Below, piece by piece: positions 1-4,668 of a stretch of DNA of 7,375 bases (position 1 is its first letter; every line of letters starts with the position of its first letter). The stretch lies in contig SKKV01000102.1 of NCBI GenBank assembly GCA_007123575.1, positions 1-7,375 on the forward strand. The letters are read 5' to 3'. The notes under the pieces were generated by a model. It saw nothing but the letters and a program-made list of their open reading frames with translations. It was not told the origin of the DNA and did no database searches. The DNA comes from Wenzhouxiangella sp. (GTDB lineage: Bacteria; Pseudomonadota; Gammaproteobacteria; Xanthomonadales; Wenzhouxiangellaceae). A program made the translations under genes and the position numbers.

Positions 1-546
1 GCTGGTGCCGAGCTGTCCGGAAGCCTTGAGGCGCAAGTTGTCGGTGGTATCGCGACCTTCACCGATCTGAGTGTTGATCAAAGCGGCGGCGGCTACCAGC
101 TGCGAGCCAGCGTGCTGGACTCGAGCTACTCGCTTGGCGTCAACATGGGACTGGATAATGACCCCAGTAATCGGCTATTGGAGGTAGAAACGGCAGGCAG
201 CGGCGTGGTGACTGCACTGGTTTTCTCAGGCGGATTTGGCACCTTCGGCTCCGCGACGCCCGATCAGACCCGCCTGCTGATCGTGCCGCCGGCAGGTGCC
301 AGCGAGCAAGCCGAAATCAGCGGCTCCACCTGGGGTTTTGCCGACGGCTGCACCAGTGACTGTGTAAGCGATATCGTCCAGGCCTTCCCCGCCGGCACGG
401 CGGACCAAGGGGACTGGTCACTGACCTTCACCCATGATGCCCCTGCCGATGGCGTGATTGTCTGGAATAACCCGGCTATCACCCTGATTCGCGAGCCTTT
501 GTCCGGCGGCCTTTCCGACGCCTTTGAGGCGCACGGCGGTGATTAG
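1..546 (+). CDS. C-terminal part of a secreted or surface beta-repeat protein (5' end outside window)
   Basis: The reading frame is open from base 1 to a TAG at 544-546, giving 181 residues with no start needed inside the window. An ATG/GTG start near 112 would split a repeat, so I treat the gene as 5'-truncated by the window edge. Residues 1-38 carry the pattern 'GGIATFTDLSVDQSGGGYQL', typical of Ig-like repeats in large bacterial adhesins and extracellular proteins. The rest is Gly/Ser/Thr/Asp-rich and has few lysines, as expected for an exported beta-sandwich. Two close cysteines (DGCTSDC, about residues 117-121) could form a disulfide. The segment 'GDWSLTFTHDAPADG' (about residues 137-151) loosely resembles the end of proprotein-convertase P-like domains, but this is weak. 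No membrane anchor, LPXTG or PEP-CTERM tail is visible at the C-terminus. The exact function is unknown; export is inferred from the repeat type and composition. Confidence 0.75.
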   Translation, partial: AGAELSGSLEAQVVGGIATFTDLSVDQSGGGYQLRASVLDSSYSLGVNMGLDNDPSNRLLEVETAGSGVVTALVFSGGFGTFGSATPDQTRLLIVPPAGASEQAEISGSTWGFADGCTSDCVSDIVQAFPAGTADQGDWSLTFTHDAPADGVIVWNNPAITLIREPLSGGLSDAFEAHGGD

Positions 547-561
547 GCACTGACCTAAACA

Positions 562-588
562 GTCGGCGCCTGCCATCTGGGCGCCGAC
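562..588 (+). terminator. Perfect 9-bp inverted repeat (hairpin) between the surface-protein gene and relA
   Basis: GTCGGCGCC (562-570) and GGCGCCGAC (580-588) are perfectly complementary across a 9-base loop. The hairpin begins 15 bases after the upstream stop codon and ends 8 bases before the relA ATG. It may terminate the upstream transcript, but the downstream flank is CACCCGCC with no T-run, so it is not a canonical intrinsic terminator. On the minus strand the flank is TGTTTAGG, only slightly T-rich. Because it covers the place where a relA ribosome binding site would lie, a translational control role is an alternative. Confidence 0.4.
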
Positions 589-596
589 CACCCGCC

Positions 597-2738
597 ATGC
601 CCAAGGACTCAGCAGAGCAAGCACTGCGCGCCTGGTTAAGCAACTACAGCCAGCATGCCAACGGCGAGTATGGGCAAGGGCTGCTGAAAATCGCCGATGT
701 CGTTACAAACCGTGTTGACCCTGCCCAGGTCAGCCTGATTGCCGGCACCTTGTCGTGCATTGAAAGCCTGCATCCCGACGAAGCAACGGTGGCCGCAACC
801 CTGCTGCTGCCGTTGGCCGTGGAAAAGGCCGGTATCGCCGACGACCTCACCGAGACCCTGCCAGCAGGCGTTGCAGAAATTCTGCGCCAGCTTGCCGACC
901 TGAACTACTTCGGACGCACCTACCTGCCTGACGACAGCGCCCGGGCCGAGGGCCTGCGCCGCCTGCTGCTGGCCATGGTGGCCGATGTCCGGGTGGTGCT
1001 GATTGCCCTGGCCTGGCAACTGGCGCGCCTGCGCATGGCAGCAAGGCTGGAACAGGAGACACGCCAACAGCTGGCCCGGGAAACGCAGCTGATCCACGCA
1101 CCGCTGGCCAACCGGCTGGGTATCTGGCAGCTAAAGTGGGAGCTGGAAGACCTGGCCTTTAGCTACATGGAGCCGCGCACCTACGAGAACATCCGGCGCC
1201 TGGTCGCCGAGCGCCGCAGCGACCGCGAAGCGTTTATCGCCGAGTTCATGGAGAAACTGCGGACCGTGGTTGGCGAAGCCGGCATCCAGGCCGATATCAG
1301 CGGCCGGGCCAAGCATATCTACTCGATCTGGCGCAAGATGCAGCGCAAGGGTCTGGACTTTCATGAGTTGTTCGACGTGCGCGCGGTGCGGGTGCTCGTC
1401 ACTGACATAACCCAGTGCTACACGGTCCTGGGCCTGGTTCACACCCACTGGCAGCCGGTACCGGGCGAATTCGACGATTACATCACCAACCCCAAGGCCA
1501 ACCTGTACCAGTCCCTGCACACGGCAGTCACCGGCTCCAGGGGGCGGGTAGTCGAAGTGCAAATCCGCACCCATGACATGCACAAACACGCCGAGCTCGG
1601 CGTGGCCGCGCACTGGCGCTACAAGGAAGGCGGGCCGCGCAATGCCAGCCTGGAGAAGCGAATCGGGGCCATGCGCAAGCTGCTCGAAGGCCTGGATACC
1701 GACGATGACAGCAGCCTGCTGGAAAGCTTTCAGAACGCCACCAGCGAAGACCGCGTTTACGTGCTCACACCCAAGGGCGAGGTCAAGGATCTCAGTGCCG
1801 GCGCCACTCCGCTGGACTTTGCCTACCTGGTCCATACCGAAGTCGGTCACCGCTGCCGCGGCGCACGAATCAACGGTCGCATCGTACCCCTGACCACGCC
1901 GCTGAAAAACGGCGACCGGGTCGAAATCCTGACCAACAAGGAAGCACGCCCTTCACGCGACTGGCTGAGTCCTCGACTGGGCTACATCCGCACCGCGCGG
2001 GCCCGCTCCAAGGTTCGCCACTGGTTCAAGCAGGCCAACTACGAAGACAACCTGGCCGCCGGCCGGCAAACGGTGGAGGCCGAGTTCAAGCGCCTGGAAC
2101 TGAACCCGGCCGACCTGGAAAAAATTCTTTCGGTTTACAACTTCAAGCGCGTCGATGACATGCTCGTCGCGGTTGGCAGCGGCGATTTGACCGCCGGCCA
2201 GCTGGCCGGTGCGGTCGAGCGCCTGCATGCCCAGGCCAGCGCCCCCACCACCCTGGCGGTGCAGAAGACAGCCCCGCAGGCGCGCGACCGCGACGATATT
2301 CGCATCGAGGGCGTCGGCAACCTGCTCTACCAGCTTTCGCGCTGCTGCCAGCCGGTCCCCGGCGACCCGATCGGCGGCTACATCACGCGTGGCCGCGGCA
2401 TCAGCATTCACCGCCAGGACTGCCGCCAGTTCATCAACCTGGGCAATCAGCATCCGGAACGGATCATGGAGGTGCGCTGGGCAGAGCGGTCCAGCAGCCG
2501 CTACCCGGCCAGGATCATGATCGAAGCCTGGGATCGGCGCGAGCTGATCCGGGATATCGGCCAGCTCCTGGCCAGCGAGGGCGTCAACGTTTCAGCCATG
2601 AACGCTGGCCATAGTGACCAGGATGAGCAGGTGCGCATCGAGCTCACCGTCCAGGTCAGCGACTTTGACCAGCTCGCCTCTCTGCTCAGCCGCCTGCAGG
2701 CCATCGGCAGCGTGATTAACGCCCGCCGGCTCAAGTAG
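597..2738 (+). CDS. relA: RelA, ribosome-associated (p)ppGpp synthetase (GTP/GDP pyrophosphokinase), synthase-only type
   Basis: This enzyme transfers pyrophosphate from ATP to GTP or GDP to make (p)ppGpp when uncharged tRNA reaches the ribosome (stringent response, cytoplasmic). The 713 residues follow the full long-RSH order. The pseudo-hydrolase region (about 45-165) lacks the HD metal motif: 'LLLPLA' and 'LAWQLARLR' stand where SpoT has LLHD and LADRLHN. The synthetase domain (about 225-345) has GRAKHIYSIWRKM (236-248), EFDD (291-294) and YQSLHTAV (304-311). The TGS domain is about 385-446, followed by a helical region. The zinc-finger/conserved-cysteine domain has RCCQPVPGD (582-590) and HRQDC (605-609), and the ACT domain is about 636-713. 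EFDD is the ExDD signature of monofunctional RelA; bifunctional Rel/SpoT have RxKD. The protein is somewhat shorter at the N-terminus than E. coli RelA (744 residues). The ATG at 597 is the only good start: the frame is open back to 543 but offers only CTG at 570. No Shine-Dalgarno sequence is visible. Confidence 0.96.
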   Translation: MPKDSAEQALRAWLSNYSQHANGEYGQGLLKIADVVTNRVDPAQVSLIAGTLSCIESLHPDEATVAATLLLPLAVEKAGIADDLTETLPAGVAEILRQLADLNYFGRTYLPDDSARAEGLRRLLLAMVADVRVVLIALAWQLARLRMAARLEQETRQQLARETQLIHAPLANRLGIWQLKWELEDLAFSYMEPRTYENIRRLVAERRSDREAFIAEFMEKLRTVVGEAGIQADISGRAKHIYSIWRKMQRKGLDFHELFDVRAVRVLVTDITQCYTVLGLVHTHWQPVPGEFDDYITNPKANLYQSLHTAVTGSRGRVVEVQIRTHDMHKHAELGVAAHWRYKEGGPRNASLEKRIGAMRKLLEGLDTDDDSSLLESFQNATSEDRVYVLTPKGEVKDLSAGATPLDFAYLVHTEVGHRCRGARINGRIVPLTTPLKNGDRVEILTNKEARPSRDWLSPRLGYIRTARARSKVRHWFKQANYEDNLAAGRQTVEAEFKRLELNPADLEKILSVYNFKRVDDMLVAVGSGDLTAGQLAGAVERLHAQASAPTTLAVQKTAPQARDRDDIRIEGVGNLLYQLSRCCQPVPGDPIGGYITRGRGISIHRQDCRQFINLGNQHPERIMEVRWAERSSSRYPARIMIEAWDRRELIRDIGQLLASEGVNVSAMNAGHSDQDEQVRIELTVQVSDFDQLASLLSRLQAIGSVINARRLK

Positions 2739-2740
2739 CC

Positions 2741-3799
2741 ATGGGCAGCACAGAGCCATCGGTCAGCGTCATCATCCCAAACTGGAATGGTGCCGATCAC
2801 CTGGTCGACTGCCTGGACTCGCTGAAACTCCAGTGTCAGACCGATACCGAGGTGGTCGTGGTCGACAATGCCTCCTCCGACAACTCCATCGCACTGCTGG
2901 AGCAAGGCTATCCCTGGGTTCGCCTGATCAAGCTCGACGCCAACCATGGCTTTTCGGCCGCGGTCAATGCCGGCATCCGGGCCACGCATGCGCCCCTGAT
3001 CGTCCTGCTCAATAACGACACCCGCGCCGCGCCAGACTGGCTTGCACAGCTTCGTCGGGGTTTAAACAAGCATCCAAAAGCCTCGTTTGCGGCCAGCAAA
3101 ATGCTGACATTCGATCCGCCCCATCCGATTGATTCGGCCGGCGATCATTTTTCCCTGTTGACGGGCACCGGTTTCAACATCGGGGCCGGCGAGCCGGCAG
3201 ACGCACATACCGAGCCGGCCTGGGTGTTTGGCGCTTGCGCCGGCGCCGCCATCTACCGGCGCAGCCTGTTCGATGATATCGGCCTGTTCGACGAAGACTT
3301 TTTCCTGGTGTTTGAAGACGTGGACCTGGATCTCAGGGCCCAGGTTGCCGGTCATTGCTGCCTGTACCTGCCCGATGCGGTGGTGTATCACAAGCGCGGC
3401 GCATCGACTGACACGGCCGATCGCACCGTTGCCGCCCGCGCCTGGCGCAACCAGATCTGGGTAGCTGGCAAGAACCTGCCGCCGCTGCTGCTGGCCTGGT
3501 GGGCTTTCGTATTTGCCTGGCAAATCATTCGCCTGATCAGCTCATCGGTTTTCAACAAGCTGCGGGCCAGGATGCGGCCGGGTAGCGGCCAGGTCAACCA
3601 GCCCCCCACCGGCACCCAGACCGCGGAAACACCGGGCTGGCGACAAGGCATGCTGGGCGGCCATCTGCTGCCGGAGTTTCGCCACGCCTTGCGCCATTTA
3701 CCGGCCAAGCGCCGCGCCATCCGACCGCTGCGACGCTTGAACAGCCTGCGCCTGCTGCGCATTATGCTCAAGACCAAGAGACCGCTGGAATCGTCATGA
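2741..3799 (+). CDS. Family 2 glycosyltransferase, membrane-associated, rhamnosyltransferase-like
   Basis: This is an inverting GT-A glycosyltransferase expected to move a sugar from a nucleotide-sugar donor to a growing surface glycan on the cytoplasmic face of the inner membrane. Visible in the 352 residues are the GT2 opening VSVIIPNWNG (8-17), VVVVDNASSDNS (38-49) and the NHGFSAAVNAG segment (68-78). The metal/nucleotide-binding NND is at 91-93, the acceptor-side FEDVDLDLR with the likely catalytic acid pair at 191-199, and VYHKRGAS at 215-222. A hydrophobic segment at about 247-271 (from LPPLLLAWWAF) is probably a membrane helix or re-entrant anchor. It is followed by a strongly basic tail interrupted by a Gln/Thr/Pro-rich stretch (about 281-300). 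The start lies 2 bases after the relA stop and has no clear ribosome binding site, which points to translational coupling with relA. The WbbL/RfbF-like GT2 group, which includes many rhamnosyltransferases, is the closest family I recognise. Donor and acceptor cannot be read from sequence. Confidence 0.9.
   Translation: MGSTEPSVSVIIPNWNGADHLVDCLDSLKLQCQTDTEVVVVDNASSDNSIALLEQGYPWVRLIKLDANHGFSAAVNAGIRATHAPLIVLLNNDTRAAPDWLAQLRRGLNKHPKASFAASKMLTFDPPHPIDSAGDHFSLLTGTGFNIGAGEPADAHTEPAWVFGACAGAAIYRRSLFDDIGLFDEDFFLVFEDVDLDLRAQVAGHCCLYLPDAVVYHKRGASTDTADRTVAARAWRNQIWVAGKNLPPLLLAWWAFVFAWQIIRLISSSVFNKLRARMRPGSGQVNQPPTGTQTAETPGWRQGMLGGHLLPEFRHALRHLPAKRRAIRPLRRLNSLRLLRIMLKTKRPLESS
3787..3799 (+). promoter_or_regulatory. 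Weak ribosome binding site and ATGA stop-start overlap coupling the two glycosyltransferase genes
   Basis: GGAA at 3787-3790 lies 5 bases before the ATG at 3796. The same ATG overlaps the TGA that ends the preceding gene (ATGA, 3796-3799). This arrangement decides the start of the second transferase and is typical of translational coupling by re-initiating ribosomes. Confidence 0.65.
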
Positions 3800-4668
3800 C
3801 CGCCACCATCGGGGCCCTGATCATTGCCTACCACCCCGACGCCGGGCAGGTCGAGGCACTCGGCGATCGAGTCGCCAGGCAGGTCGGCAAGCTGCTGGTC
3901 ATTGACAACAGCCAGCCAGCGGCCGAGCTCAAGATCCCATCGGCTGAGATCATCGAACCAGGCGCCAACCTGGGCGTGGCCGCGGCCATCAACCAGGGCG
4001 TGGCGGCGCTGGCCGCGAGCGGCTGCAAGCAGGTCCTGCTGCTCGACCAGGACAGCCTGCCGGCCGGCGACATGGTCGCCAGGTTACTCGACTGCCTGCA
4101 CCAGGCCGTCAGCCAGGGGCACAAGGTTGCCGCCGTTGGGCCAGTGATACGCGATCAGGCCGATGGCCAGGCCGCGCCGTTCGTGCGTTTTCGCCTGCCG
4201 TTCAACCGACGACTGCGCGGCCACCAAGGTTCGGTGGCCTGCGACTTCCTGATCACCTCGGGCTGCCTGATCAACCTGGACTGCTGGGAAAGCGTGGGTC
4301 CGATGCGATCAGACTGGTTTATCGACAACATCGACCTGGAGTGGTGCTTCCGGGCGCGCCGGGCCGGCTTCACCATCCTGGGCTGCTTCGACACCTGGCT
4401 GGAGCACGCCATTGGCCAGCGCCAATACGCCGTTGCCGGACGGCTTTTTGCCTACCGCCATCACGGCCCCGAACGCCTCTATACGATGATGCGCAACCGG
4501 GTTTTTCTCTACCGTAGCCAGGCACCCATGGCCTGGATCATCCAGGACCTGCTGCGCGCCTGCGCCAAGCTTGCCTGGTTCAGCCTGCTGGTGGCGCCGC
4601 GCTGGCAAAACATGCGGGCCATGCTCAGCGGCCTGCGCGAAGGCCTGCTCAGGCGTCCCGTGCCCTGA
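3796..4668 (+). CDS. Family 2 glycosyltransferase, probable dTDP-L-rhamnosyltransferase (RfbF type)
   Basis: This is a second GT2 enzyme of 290 residues, probably adding a deoxyhexose (rhamnose is the usual donor in this subgroup) to a lipid-linked surface glycan. The N-terminus has GALIIAYHPD (6-15) and LLVIDNSQ (33-40). The donor-binding DxD appears as LLLDQDSLP (81-89), a hallmark spelling of the RfbF-like rhamnosyltransferases. Further on are the FLITSG segment (151-156), WFIDNIDLEWCFRA (174-187, likely catalytic Asp/Glu) and a helix with LEHAIG (202-207), then YTMMRNR (229-235). All are in the order expected for this family, and the length (about 290-300) is normal. A moderately hydrophobic stretch near 246-267 may touch the membrane. 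The gene overlaps its upstream neighbour by 4 bases, so the two probably act on the same glycan. Its 3' end overlaps the opposing gene by 20 bases. Family assignment is firm; sugar specificity is inferred. Confidence 0.9.
   Translation: MTATIGALIIAYHPDAGQVEALGDRVARQVGKLLVIDNSQPAAELKIPSAEIIEPGANLGVAAAINQGVAALAASGCKQVLLLDQDSLPAGDMVARLLDCLHQAVSQGHKVAAVGPVIRDQADGQAAPFVRFRLPFNRRLRGHQGSVACDFLITSGCLINLDCWESVGPMRSDWFIDNIDLEWCFRARRAGFTILGCFDTWLEHAIGQRQYAVAGRLFAYRHHGPERLYTMMRNRVFLYRSQAPMAWIIQDLLRACAKLAWFSLLVAPRWQNMRAMLSGLREGLLRRPVP
4649..4668. other. 20-bp convergent overlap of two coding 3' ends
   Basis: The plus-strand transferase ends with TGA at 4666-4668. The minus-strand transferase ends with its TGA (read as TCA on the plus strand) at 4649-4651. 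Both stops are clear, so the last residues of each protein are encoded on opposite strands of the same 20 bases. There is no intergenic space for a normal bidirectional terminator. The only nearby symmetry I see is a 5-bp stem (4630-4634 with 4641-4645), which is weak. Transcripts from the two sides probably overlap at their 3' ends. Confidence 0.85.

Noticed and set aside
291..311. Leu at residue 303 of RelA (NLYQSLH), where E. coli RelA has Gly, as a sign of an inactive synthetase
   Set aside because: Bifunctional Rel proteins commonly have a hydrophobic Met at this position (NMYQSLH), and the surrounding catalytic motifs are intact, so the change is within normal family variation. The coordinates given here are RelA residue numbers; the DNA positions are about 1467-1529.
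480..596. A sigma-70 promoter for relA upstream of 597
   Set aside because: TTGTCC at 499-504 resembles a -35 box, but no acceptable -10 box follows at the right distance.
1131..1850. A 239-codon minus-strand open frame inside relA
   Set aside because: It lies opposite the conserved synthetase and TGS domains of RelA, has no family motif and no plausible start context; it is a shadow of relA codon bias.
4532..4546. 15-base palindrome CCTGGATCATCCAGG
   Set aside because: It lies inside a well-supported coding region, has only a one-base centre and a single copy, and is explained by codons of the glycosyltransferase.
4630..4645. Possible terminator hairpin GGCCT/AGGCC near the convergent ends
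   Set aside because: The stem is only 5 bp, has no T-run on either strand and lies inside both coding context and GC-rich sequence, so it is not convincing.
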